Origin: Amycolatopsis dendrobii
GTDB taxonomy: Bacteria; Actinomycetota; Actinomycetes; Mycobacteriales; Pseudonocardiaceae
DNA length: 64,000 nucleotides
Assembly: GCF_014145675.1 (NCBI RefSeq)
Contig: NZ_JACGZW010000019.1
Span: forward strand, 1 to 64,000
Reading direction: 5' to 3'
Part shown: positions 33,470-41,427 of the stretch, piece after piece
Layout of the letters: every line of letters begins with the position of its first letter
Position numbering within the stretch: position 1 is the first letter of the stretch
Made by a program: the position numbers and the translations under genes
Notes under the pieces: generated by a model
What the model was told of the DNA's origin: nothing
Seen by the model: only the letters and a program-made list of their open reading frames with translations
The model's database searches: none

Positions 33470-34408
33470 CTAAAGATCCAGAACGAGTTCGGCGGACCGG
33501 CACCGCGACACGCAGAGCATCATGGTCCCGGCGGTCGCCTTCTCGTCGTCGTCGAGCACGAAATCGCGGTGGTCCGGTTCGCCGGAGAGCACCTTCGTTT
33601 CACAAGTCCCGCACACGCCCTCGCGGCACGAGGTCGGCACGGAGATCCCGGTGCGGCCGAGAGCGTCCACAATGGACTCGTCGGCGGCGACCGAAACCCT
33701 GGTCCCGGAAGCGGCGCACACGACGTCGAATCCCGTTCCCGGCGCGGCTGCCGGAGCCTCGGGGGCCCGGAAGCGTTCGACCCGCAGCGTGGCGGTTTCC
33801 GGCAAAGCCGCCTCGACCGCGCGGAGCAGCGGTTCGGGACCGCAGCAGTGCACGACCGTGCCCGGCGCGAGCCCGGCCAGCCTCGCGGCCAGATCGGGCG
33901 GACCGCCGTGCTCGTCGTCGGCGTGCACTTCCAGCCGGTCCCCGGCGAGTCCGGAAAGCTCGTCCAGGAAAGCCATCCCGCCGCGCGACCGTCCACAGTA
34001 GAGCATGGACCACGGCGCGGAGCCGCCGGCGAGCTTCCTGGCCATCGCCAGGATCGGGGTCACGCCGATGCCGCCGGCGATGAGCAGGTGCTCCGGAGCG
34101 TCGTGCAGGGCGAAGGTGTTGCGCGGGCCCTCGACGGGAATGACGATTCCCGCGGTGAGCCGTTCGTGCACCCACGCGCTGCCGCCGCGCGAAGATTCCT
34201 CCCGCAGCACCGCGACCGTCCAGCAGTACTGGTCGGCCGGGTCGCCGCAGAGGGAGTACTCGCGCACCAGCCCGTTCGGCAGGTGCAGGGAAAGGTGCGC
34301 TCCCGGCTCCCAGCCGGGCAGCGGCTTTCCTTCCGGATCGCGCAGTTCCACCTGCGTGACCCGGTCGGCCAGCCACGTCGTCCGGTGCACCCGCAGCATC
34401 GTCGGCAT
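33470..34408 (-). CDS. PDR/VanB-type ferredoxin reductase
   Basis: A 312-aa reductase. Order: flavin-binding barrel (REYSLCGDP), NAD(P)-binding domain (IAGGIGVTPILAMARKL, HCCGPEPLL) and C-terminal plant-type [2Fe-2S] domain with CREGVCGTCETKVL plus a distal Cys. This is the phthalate-dioxygenase-reductase architecture that feeds Rieske oxygenases. GAGGA lies about 10 bases before the ATG. Confidence 0.92.
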   Translation of the reverse strand: MPTMLRVHRTTWLADRVTQVELRDPEGKPLPGWEPGAHLSLHLPNGLVREYSLCGDPADQYCWTVAVLREESSRGGSAWVHERLTAGIVIPVEGPRNTFALHDAPEHLLIAGGIGVTPILAMARKLAGGSAPWSMLYCGRSRGGMAFLDELSGLAGDRLEVHADDEHGGPPDLAARLAGLAPGTVVHCCGPEPLLRAVEAALPETATLRVERFRAPEAPAAAPGTGFDVVCAASGTRVSVAADESIVDALGRTGISVPTSCREGVCGTCETKVLSGEPDHRDFVLDDDEKATAGTMMLCVSRCRSAELVLDL

Positions 34409-34419
34409 CGCGGTCGTCC

Positions 34420-34938
34420 TCAGCGAGTGACGCCGTGCATCGGCGAGGTGGGCGGGTAGGTCGGCAGCTGCGGCTTCTGCGCGCCGATGATGACGCAGAA
34501 CAGCGCGTCGGTGTCGCCGGCGTTGCGCAGGCTGCGCGGCACCCCGGCGGGCACGCGGATCAGGTCGCGGTAGCCGAGCACGCGGGTCGCGGTCTTGGTG
34601 CCGTCCTCGACGTCGTGCACGGTCACCTCCAGCGTGCCTTCGAGAACGAAGAACGCCTCTTCCACGTCGTGGTGGGTGTGCTCCGGGCCGATCGCGCCGA
34701 CCGGCAGCCGCATGTTGGAGAAGGTGAAGTGCTCCGAGGGCAGCTGGCGCGCGTCGCCCTCGTGGTTGCCGGTCGCGCCGGAGCCGATGTAGCGGATCTG
34801 CGCGCGGCGGAACTCGTCGCCCTTCGCGGCGGCCTGGAAGCCGAGGGTGTCCCAGTCCTCGTACCGCGTCTCGCGAGCGGCGATGCACGAGTCGATGAGC
34901 TCCTCGAGGTGCTGATTCTTGCTTTCGGTGGTGGTCAT
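34420..34938 (-). CDS. cupin-domain protein heading the catabolic operon
   Basis: A 172-aa cupin with likely metal ligands in GPEHTHHDVEEAFFVLEG and later His/Arg residues. It begins the minus-strand catabolic cluster, next to the divergent control region with three operators. It may be a small dioxygenase, isomerase or sensor. The next gene starts 11 bases beyond its stop. Confidence 0.82.
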   Translation of the reverse strand: MTTTESKNQHLEELIDSCIAARETRYEDWDTLGFQAAAKGDEFRRAQIRYIGSGATGNHEGDARQLPSEHFTFSNMRLPVGAIGPEHTHHDVEEAFFVLEGTLEVTVHDVEDGTKTATRVLGYRDLIRVPAGVPRSLRNAGDTDALFCVIIGAQKPQLPTYPPTSPMHGVTR

Positions 34939-34968
34939 CGGGGGCAGCTCCTCCGTGGATCCGAATGC

Positions 34969-35108
34969 CTTAGGTCTAAGAGAATTACTGATAAGGGTTG
35001 TACCCCGAGGCCTGTGATCCGCACAACCCCTTAGACCTAAAATTCTTTCCGGCGGCCTCCCGGCGGCTCGCGCGCGGCGGCAGGCCTTGACGAAATCTTA
35101 GGTCTAAG
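34969..35108. promoter_or_regulatory. divergent control region with three copies of CTTAGGTCTAAG
   Basis: Near-palindromic 12-mers occur at 34969-34980 (CTTAGGTCTAAG), 35030-35041 (CTTAGACCTAAA) and 35097-35108 (CTTAGGTCTAAG). The last one begins five bases after a TTGACG hexamer at 35087-35092 that could be the -35 for the aldehyde dehydrogenase. The first lies about 30 bases ahead of the cupin ATG. A related site, CTTTGGGCTAAG, precedes the MarR gene at 37240, which makes that MarR the likely binder. Confidence 0.75.
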
Positions 35109-35155
35109 GTTTCCTCGGTCGCACCCCCGTCACCCGCGCCGAAAGGACGTCCGCC

Positions 35156-36640
35156 ATGCAGCCCTTCCCCGTCCCGCCCGACGAAATCCCGGTCGGCGGC
35201 GACTGGCAGCGCGGCGGCGGCCCCGCGTCCGCGTGCGTGGATCCCGCCGACGGGTCGGCCGTCGCCTCGATCCACGCCGCCGACTCCGCCCAGGTCGACG
35301 CCGCCGCCCGCGCCGGTGCCGCGGCCGCCGCGGACCCGGCATGGCGAGACTTGCTGCCGCACCAGCGCGCCCGGCTGCTCGTCCGCGTCGCCGACGCGAT
35401 CGAAGACCACGCCGAGCAGCTCGCCCTGCTGCAAACCCGCAACACCGGCAAGGCGCTGGGCGAAACCCGCGCACTGGTCGCGAGCGCGGCAGGCACCTTC
35501 CGCTACTACGCGGCCGCGCTCGAAACCCTCGAAGGCGAACTCCCGCCGAGCCGCGGCGCGCACCTGACGATGAGCGTGCACGAACCGATCGGCGTCGTCG
35601 GCGCGATCACGCCGTGGAACTCGCCGATCGCCAGCGACGCCCAGAAAATCGCCCCCGCGCTGGCCGCCGGAAACGCCGTCCTGCTCAAACCGGCGGAAGC
35701 CACCCCCCTGGTTTCGCTGGCGCTGGCCCGCCTCGTCCACGACGCCGGCGTGCCGCCCGCGCTGCTGTCCGTCCTGCCCGGCCCCGGCTCGGTCGTCGGC
35801 GACGCGATCTCCCGCCACCCGCTGGTCGGCAAGCTCGCCTTCACCGGCGGCACGACCACCGGACGCGTGCTGGGCCGCATCGCCGCGGACCGGATCATCC
35901 CGGTCACCATGGAACTGGGCGGCAAATCGCCGACGATCGTCTGCGAGGACGCCGACGTCGAGGAGACTGTCGCCGGAATCCTGTATGGAATCTTCTCGTC
36001 GACCGGACAGAGCTGCATCGCCGGATCGCGGATCTTCCTGCCGCGCAAGCAGTACGGCGAATGGGCTTCCCGCCTGACCGCCGCCGCTTCCGCCCTGCGC
36101 CTCGGGCCCGGCACCGATCCGGCCACCCAGGTCGGGCCGCTGGCGACGTTCGCGCACCGCGACAAGGTGGCCGCGATGGTCGACCGCGCCCGCGAAGAAG
36201 GCGCGGTGGTCCGCTGCGGCGGGCGAATCCCCTCTGACGAACGCTTGTCACGCGGCGCGTACTACCTGCCGACCCTGCTGGACGGCCTCGCCCCGGACGC
36301 GAAGACGTGCCAGGAGGAAATCTTCGGCCCAGTCGGCGTCCTGCTGCCCTACGACGACGAGGAAGACCTGGTCGCCCAGGCCAACTCGACCGTCTACGGC
36401 CTGGCGTGCGGCATCTGGACCGCCGACTACCGCCGCGCGCTTCGCCTGGCACGCCGCGTCGAGGCCGGGACGGTGTGGATCAACACCTACAAGCAGTTCA
36501 GCATCTCGACACCGTTCAGCGGCACCAAGGAAAGCGGCCTCGGCACGGACAAGGGCCGCACCGCGATCCGGAGTTACCAGCGGCAGAAGAGCCTGTACCT
36601 GAGCCTCGCGGACGAACCGATCCCGTGGGCTCGGGGCTGA
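35156..36640 (+). CDS. NAD(P)-dependent aldehyde dehydrogenase
   Basis: A 494-aa aldehyde dehydrogenase. Motifs: GAITPWNSPI, the catalytic Glu in MELGGKSPTIV, the Cys in STGQSCIAGSRI and the late EIFGPVG. Length is normal. The ATG lies behind a GAAAGGACG stretch. Divergent from the catabolic operon and sharing its operator region, it probably oxidises an aldehyde released in the aromatic pathway, such as a semialdehyde. Confidence 0.93.
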   Translation: MQPFPVPPDEIPVGGDWQRGGGPASACVDPADGSAVASIHAADSAQVDAAARAGAAAAADPAWRDLLPHQRARLLVRVADAIEDHAEQLALLQTRNTGKALGETRALVASAAGTFRYYAAALETLEGELPPSRGAHLTMSVHEPIGVVGAITPWNSPIASDAQKIAPALAAGNAVLLKPAEATPLVSLALARLVHDAGVPPALLSVLPGPGSVVGDAISRHPLVGKLAFTGGTTTGRVLGRIAADRIIPVTMELGGKSPTIVCEDADVEETVAGILYGIFSSTGQSCIAGSRIFLPRKQYGEWASRLTAAASALRLGPGTDPATQVGPLATFAHRDKVAAMVDRAREEGAVVRCGGRIPSDERLSRGAYYLPTLLDGLAPDAKTCQEEIFGPVGVLLPYDDEEDLVAQANSTVYGLACGIWTADYRRALRLARRVEAGTVWINTYKQFSISTPFSGTKESGLGTDKGRTAIRSYQRQKSLYLSLADEPIPWARG

Positions 36641-36644
36641 GCGC

Positions 36645-36690
36645 CTCGTGAGTGTTGGCGCCGGCGAGAACCGGCGCCAACACTCACGAG
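36645..36690. terminator. bidirectional terminator hairpin, CTCGTGAGTG type
   Basis: Two 20-base arms, starting CTCGTGAGTG and ending CACTCACGAG, pair perfectly across the loop CGAGAA. It lies five bases after the aldehyde dehydrogenase stop and 12 before the end of the converging MarR gene, so it can serve both transcripts. The outer part matches the hairpin at 33166; the inner stem differs. Confidence 0.8.
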
Positions 36691-36701
36691 CCAGGCACCA
36701 T

Positions 36702-37220
36702 TCAGTCCCCGAACTCAGCCTGGTCCAGCGACTGCTCCAGCTTCCCCAGCAATTTCGCCAGCTGCGCCCGTTCCGTCGCGGTCAACCCGGCCAGCATGCG
36801 GTTTTCGTTCGGAAAATGCTCGTGCACCACTTTGTCCGTGGCCGCGAGCCCGTCCTCGGTGAGGCCGATGAACACCACCCGCCGGTCGTCCTCGTCGCGT
36901 TCGCGGCGGACGAGCCCGGCCTGCACCAGCTTGTCGACCCGCTGGGTGATGCCGCCGGTGGTGAGCAGGTTGGTGTCGGCGAGATCCCCCGCCGTGCGCC
37001 GGTACGGCGCGCCGCCCCGCCGGAGCGCGGCGAGGATCCCGAAATCCGCCACCGTGATCCCGTGCCGGGCGAACACGCGCGTCAGCTGCCGCTGGTACCG
37101 GTCGAACGAACGATGCAACCGCCCGAACACCGCGAGCGGCGACGTGTCGACCTCCGGCACCTCGTCGCGCCACTGCGCGAGCATCTCGTCGACCTCGTCC
37201 GGCTCGGTCCGCTTCGGCAT
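36702..37220 (-). CDS. MarR-family regulator of the aromatic cluster
   Basis: A 172-aa MarR regulator with winged-helix core (TAGDLADTNLLTTGGITQRVDKLVQAGLVRR) and typical ERDEDDRRVVFIGLT wing. The ATG at 37220 follows a GGGGG stretch; the longer frame upstream is less family-like. A site resembling the three operators at 34969-35108 sits 20 bases ahead of its start, which suggests autorepression and control of the ring-cleavage cluster and aldehyde dehydrogenase. The inducer is presumably an aromatic acid. Confidence 0.9.
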   Translation of the reverse strand: MPKRTEPDEVDEMLAQWRDEVPEVDTSPLAVFGRLHRSFDRYQRQLTRVFARHGITVADFGILAALRRGGAPYRRTAGDLADTNLLTTGGITQRVDKLVQAGLVRRERDEDDRRVVFIGLTEDGLAATDKVVHEHFPNENRMLAGLTATERAQLAKLLGKLEQSLDQAEFGD

Positions 37221-37239
37221 CCGGCACCCCCGTGAATAA

Positions 37240-37251
37240 CTTTGGGCTAAG
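37240..37251. promoter_or_regulatory. MarR operator-like site CTTTGGGCTAAG
   Basis: It differs from CTTAGGTCTAAG at two positions and lies between the divergent MarR and VOC genes. It links the MarR gene to the operator set at 34969-35108 and could also control the VOC gene. Confidence 0.6.
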
Positions 37252-37293
37252 AATAGCACCACTAAGATTTTCTGGGACCGCTACGGTGACCGC

Positions 37294-37734
37294 ATGACGG
37301 TCAAGCGGATGGACAACGTCCTCATCGTCGTCGAGGACCTCGACGCGGTCATCGCGTTCTTCGTCGAACTGGGGCTGGAACTGGAAAACAAGGGCCCGCT
37401 GGACTGGCGCGGCGCGGAACAGGTGGTCGGCCTGAAGGACATCCGGCAGGACGTCGCCATGCTGCGCGTCCCGGACGGCCCCGGGCGGGTCGAACTGGCG
37501 AAGTTCCACCAGCCGAAGGCGATCGCCCCGGAGCCGTGGCAGGCCCCGGCGAACACGCTGGGCATCCGCCGGATGATGTTCGCGGTCGACGACCTCGAAG
37601 ACACCCTCGCCCGCCTGCGCGCCCACGGAGCCGAACTGGTCGACGAGGTGGTGCGGTACGAGGACATCTTCCTGCTGTGCTACGTGCGAGGGCCGGAGAA
37701 TATCGTCGTCGGGCTCGCCCAGGAACTCGGCTGA
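37294..37734 (+). CDS. VOC-family (glyoxalase-like) protein
   Basis: A 146-aa two-repeat VOC fold protein. Repeat starts are MDNVLIVVEDLDAVIAFF and IRRMMFAVDDLEDTLARL. No clear His/Glu metal set is visible in full. It may be a small dioxygenase, isomerase or binding protein. It is divergent from the MarR gene and may share its operator. Confidence 0.82.
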   Translation: MTVKRMDNVLIVVEDLDAVIAFFVELGLELENKGPLDWRGAEQVVGLKDIRQDVAMLRVPDGPGRVELAKFHQPKAIAPEPWQAPANTLGIRRMMFAVDDLEDTLARLRAHGAELVDEVVRYEDIFLLCYVRGPENIVVGLAQELG

Positions 37735-37807
37735 GCGCGCGGCGGATTTACCGAACCCGAACACGCCTCGAACCGGGCTCGCCGATCGCGGTCCTAGCGT
37801 GCGGGGC

Positions 37808-39253
37808 ATGCCGCAACGCGCTCGTTCGCTCCTGATCTCGCTGCTGGCCTTGACAGTGGCTTCGACTGCCGTCGCCTGCGTGCCGGGCCAGCCCGCCGCG
37901 GCCGGCGGCAAACCGAACATCGTCCTCGTGCTCACCGACGATCTGTCGATGAATCTGCTGCCGTATCTGCCGCATGTACAGGACATGGCCCGCACTGGCA
38001 CCTCCTTCGCCGACTACACCGTCACCGACTCCCTCTGCTGCCCGTCGCGCTCGTCGCTGTTCACCGGGATGGTCCCGCACGACACCGGCGTGTTCACCAA
38101 CGGCGGCAAGGACGGCGGTTACCGCGTCTTCCACGGCCGCGGCGACGACAAGTCGACCTACGCGACGTCGTTGCGGCAGGCCGGGTACCGGACCGCGATG
38201 ATGGGCAAGTACCTCAACGGCTACCAGCCGAAATCCGACGGAATCCCGCCCGGCTGGAACGAGTGGGACGTCGCCGGGAACGGCTACGGCGAATTCGACT
38301 ACGACCTCAACGAGAACGGCACGGTCAAGCATTACGGCAAGAAACCCGAGGACTACCTCGTCGACGTCATGGCGGACAAGGCCGCGCAGTTCGTCGCCAG
38401 CTCGGCGGCCGACCACACCCCGTTCGCGATGGAACTCGCCACGTTCGCCCCGCACGGCCCCTACACCCCCGCGCCTCGCGACGCCGGCGCGTTCCCCGGA
38501 CTCACCGCACCGCGCGGCCCCGCGTACGACACGCTCCCGTCTTCGCCGCCGTCGTGGCTCGCCTCCCGCACCCCGCTGACCGACCGGGAAAAACAGACCA
38601 TCGACAAGGACTTCCGCAAGCGGGCACAGGCCGTGCAGTCGGTCGACAGGATGATCGGCACCGTGCAAGCGGCGCTGGACAAAGCCGGAGTACGCGGGAA
38701 CACCGACCTCGTCTTCACCTCGGACAACGGCTACCACATGGGCGAGTACCGGCTCACCCCCGGAAAGCAGACTGCGTTCGACACGGACGTGCACGTGCCG
38801 CTGGTGGTCACCGGCCCGGGCGTCAAGGCGGGCGCGACGGTGGACCAGCCCGCGGAGAACATCGATCTGCGGCCGACTTTCGAAGCGCTGGCCGGGGCAT
38901 CGACCCCCGCGCAGGTAGACGGCGAAAGCCTGGTGCCGCTGCTGAACGGCACCGCACCCCCGGCGTGGCGCACGGTCGGGCTGGTGGAGCACCACGGTCC
39001 CGACTTCGACCAGAACGACCCGGACAAACCCGCGAAGAACAGCGGCAATCCGACCACCTACGAGGCGATTCGGAGCACCGCCTACACCTACGTCGAGTAC
39101 GCCGACGGCGCCAAGGAGTACTACGACCGGACCACAGATCCGCAGGAACTGCACAACACCGCCGCTCAGCTGCCGCCGGACAAGGCGCGGCAACTGCACG
39201 ACACGCTGCGGGCGATGGTCTCCTGCCACGGGGCGGCCGCCTGCCGGCACTGA
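37808..39253 (+). CDS. secreted sulfatase
   Basis: A 481-aa exported sulfatase. Residues about 1-25 form a signal peptide; the Cys in TAVACVPG could be a weak lipoprotein site. The sulfatase signature CCPSRSSLFTG has the Cys that is converted to formylglycine. Metal-binding segments include IVLVLTDDLS and FTSDNGYHMGEY. The ATG at 37808 was preferred to a GTG nine bases upstream. It would cleave sulfate esters outside the membrane. Confidence 0.9.
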   Translation: MPQRARSLLISLLALTVASTAVACVPGQPAAAGGKPNIVLVLTDDLSMNLLPYLPHVQDMARTGTSFADYTVTDSLCCPSRSSLFTGMVPHDTGVFTNGGKDGGYRVFHGRGDDKSTYATSLRQAGYRTAMMGKYLNGYQPKSDGIPPGWNEWDVAGNGYGEFDYDLNENGTVKHYGKKPEDYLVDVMADKAAQFVASSAADHTPFAMELATFAPHGPYTPAPRDAGAFPGLTAPRGPAYDTLPSSPPSWLASRTPLTDREKQTIDKDFRKRAQAVQSVDRMIGTVQAALDKAGVRGNTDLVFTSDNGYHMGEYRLTPGKQTAFDTDVHVPLVVTGPGVKAGATVDQPAENIDLRPTFEALAGASTPAQVDGESLVPLLNGTAPPAWRTVGLVEHHGPDFDQNDPDKPAKNSGNPTTYEAIRSTAYTYVEYADGAKEYYDRTTDPQELHNTAAQLPPDKARQLHDTLRAMVSCHGAAACRH

Positions 39254-39277
39254 CCTCGGCAGGTCGGCCGAACCCGT

Positions 39278-39898
39278 TCACTCCAGCAGCGCGAAGCCCG
39301 ACTCGTACCGCGTCTTGCCCAGCGCCGCCAACACGATTTGCAGGAATCCCATCGCCTCGAGTTCCCTTGCGCGGGTCAGCGGGCCGACGTCGACCGCGCG
39401 CATTCCCGCCGCCTCGATGAACGCCGCGACCGCCATCTTCGCGTCCGCGTAGTCCCCGGCGAACAGGACGGTCGTGCGCGTCGTGCCGTTCGTGCCGCTG
39501 ACGAGCGTGTCCCCGAGATTGACGTTGAACGCCTTGACGACGGCCGTGCCCGCCGGCAGCAGCTTCACGAGTTCGGCCGCGGTGGACGAATCGGCTGGCG
39601 ACTTCAACCGGTCGTAGGTGGAGAAATCGATGGGGTTGCTGATGTCGATGACGATCTTTTCGCGGAACTGCTCCCGATAGCGCTCGACGATGCCCGGGTA
39701 CGCCCCGTACGGAACGGCAAGCACGACCAGGTCTCCAGTGAGCTTGTCGCCCAGGACGCCGTAATCGGGACCAGGACGCGCCGCGGACATGCTTTCCGCG
39801 CTGCGCTTGATGATCTGGACGTCGGCGCCGGCCCGGGCCGCGACTTCCGCGATCGCCCCGCTCATCTTGCCGCTGCCGATGATGCTGATCGAGGTCAT
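39278..39898 (-). CDS. NADPH-dependent F420-reductase-like protein
   Basis: A 206-aa Rossmann protein of the F420-dependent NADP reductase-like family (ISIIGSGKMSGAIA at the start, VVKAFNVNLGD and later FAGDYADAKM). The ATG overlaps the FAD-monooxygenase stop by four bases, so the two form an operon. It may reduce a product of the oxygenase or supply reduced cofactor; the exact role is not shown. Confidence 0.82.
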   Translation of the reverse strand: MTSISIIGSGKMSGAIAEVAARAGADVQIIKRSAESMSAARPGPDYGVLGDKLTGDLVVLAVPYGAYPGIVERYREQFREKIVIDISNPIDFSTYDRLKSPADSSTAAELVKLLPAGTAVVKAFNVNLGDTLVSGTNGTTRTTVLFAGDYADAKMAVAAFIEAAGMRAVDVGPLTRARELEAMGFLQIVLAALGKTRYESGFALLE

Positions 39899-41115
39899 GC
39901 GACCGGAACCCCCTGAAATCGGTTGAGCGCCTGTTCGGCCACTTTCTGCGCGTCGTAGTCGAATACCGCGCTTCGCCGGAAGTCGCGCCCGACCCGGAGA
40001 TCGGCGTCGCGCTTCTTGAGGTCCGCGAATTCGTGCTGTGCGTCGAACATGGCGCCGGCCCGGCGAGAGCCGTTCTGCAGGATCGCCGTGCGTTGCATGC
40101 GGACCGAGGTGTAGCGCCGGAACGCCTCGGGAATGTCGGCGACGCTTTCGGCTGCCGCGAGGAACGTGGCGAGCGCCATGCTGTCCTCGATCGCCTGGTT
40201 CACCCCCTGCCCCTGGTGCGGCAGCATCGTGTGCGCCGCGTCGCCGAGCAAGGTGATCGGCCCTCGGGACCAGTTGGCGAGAGGTTCGTGATCGAAAAGG
40301 CCCCACCAGAAGGTGTGCTCGATGCACCCGATGAACTCCTGGAGTTTCGGGTCCCAGTCCGGGCCCGCGAACTCGGCGGCGAGTTCGCGGACCTCTGCCG
40401 GACCGGACCAGGCCCCGCGGAGCGGCCGGTCGCTCGGGATTCCGGCGACGAAGTTGAACAGCTTCCGCTGCTGCAGCGGATAGCACATGAAGTGCCTCCG
40501 GTTGCCCATCCACACCTGGCTGATCATGCGCCAGTCGCCGGGCAGGCGGGACGCGTCGACCACTCCGCGGTAGACGATGTACCCGGAGTAGACCGGCTCC
40601 GGGAACTGGCCGACGGCTCCCCGCACCACCGAATGGATGCCGTCCGCCCCGATCACGGCATCGAACACGTCGTCCGCGCCGTTCTCGAACTCGAGACGAA
40701 CGCCGGAGCCCAGTGTCTGCACCGAAACCAGCCGGTGGCCGAGACGGATCGTCGCCGGATCGACCTCCTGCGCCAAGGCGTCGATCAAGTCCGGGCGGTA
40801 CATGCCGATGTTCTGGTGCTGCTTGGCCGAGTCCTCCCATGCCGCGTCGGTCACCAGACCGCCCATGGCGTTCAGGTAGACGCCGTGCCCGTCCGGGACC
40901 GCGCCGACCCGCCTGATCCGGTCGAGCACGCCGAGTCTCTCGAGAACGCGCGCGGCGTTCGGCGCGACCGTGACCCCCGCGCCCACTTCGCCCAGCTTGC
41001 CCGCCTGCTCGAACACGGTGGCCTGGACGCCGGCGATCTTCCGCAGCGCGATCGCGGCCGTCAGCCCGCCCATCCCTCCGCCGACGATCGCGATTCGAGT
41101 GTCCTGACCTGCCAC
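39895..41115 (-). CDS. FAD-dependent monooxygenase
   Basis: A 406-aa class A flavoprotein hydroxylase: IAIVGGGMGGLTAAIALR, GADGIHSVVRG and LLGDAAHTMLPHQGQG motifs. It resembles salicylate and 6-hydroxynicotinate 3-monooxygenases. AAGGAGAAG precedes the GTG at 41115. It is divergent from the LysR gene and is the likely LysR-controlled operon head. Confidence 0.9.
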   Translation of the reverse strand: MAGQDTRIAIVGGGMGGLTAAIALRKIAGVQATVFEQAGKLGEVGAGVTVAPNAARVLERLGVLDRIRRVGAVPDGHGVYLNAMGGLVTDAAWEDSAKQHQNIGMYRPDLIDALAQEVDPATIRLGHRLVSVQTLGSGVRLEFENGADDVFDAVIGADGIHSVVRGAVGQFPEPVYSGYIVYRGVVDASRLPGDWRMISQVWMGNRRHFMCYPLQQRKLFNFVAGIPSDRPLRGAWSGPAEVRELAAEFAGPDWDPKLQEFIGCIEHTFWWGLFDHEPLANWSRGPITLLGDAAHTMLPHQGQGVNQAIEDSMALATFLAAAESVADIPEAFRRYTSVRMQRTAILQNGSRRAGAMFDAQHEFADLKKRDADLRVGRDFRRSAVFDYDAQKVAEQALNRFQGVPVA

Positions 41116-41389
41116 TGCTTCTCCTTGCCTGCCTCTGCTTCTCTTGACTGACTCGCGCGACACCCGCTGCTCGCACCGGTGGTTCCGGCGGCCGGTGCGC
41201 ACGACACGGAGGAGGATCGGCGCCGATGACCGTCGCGCAGGCGATTCGCCGTGGCGAGACGGAGTCGGAGGAGCGCACCGTTGTCCCCAAAGTCCTTGCC
41301 AGCCCTCCGTTCGGAGGGATCGGGAAGCTGTTCCTCTCATCATGCGAGGCCCTCGTCTGCGTGTAAATCGTGGTAATGTGAGGATGTAA
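41116..41389. other. intergenic region, LysR/monooxygenase
   Basis: About 270 bases before the LysR-type dyad with no family-like frame. The AT-richer part near 41345-41390 (GTGTAAATCGTGGTAATG) is likely to hold promoter elements of one or both genes. No firm hexamer pair is named. Confidence 0.4.
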
Positions 41390-41404
41390 TTCGGTTGAAC
41401 TGAA
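41390..41404. promoter_or_regulatory. LysR-type operator (T-N11-A)
   Basis: TTCGGTTGAACTGAA is an almost perfect 15-base dyad with a T-N11-A core. It lies 24 bases ahead of the LysR start and in the region that must control the monooxygenase. This is the standard position for a LysR-type regulator that acts on a divergent target. Confidence 0.65.
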
Positions 41405-41427
41405 GAAGTGGGGCAGCCATCTCCGAG

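Noticed and set aside
37808..37888. Lipoprotein signal in the sulfatase
   Set aside because: The Cys context TAVAC is a poor lipobox; a simple Sec signal peptide is at least as likely.
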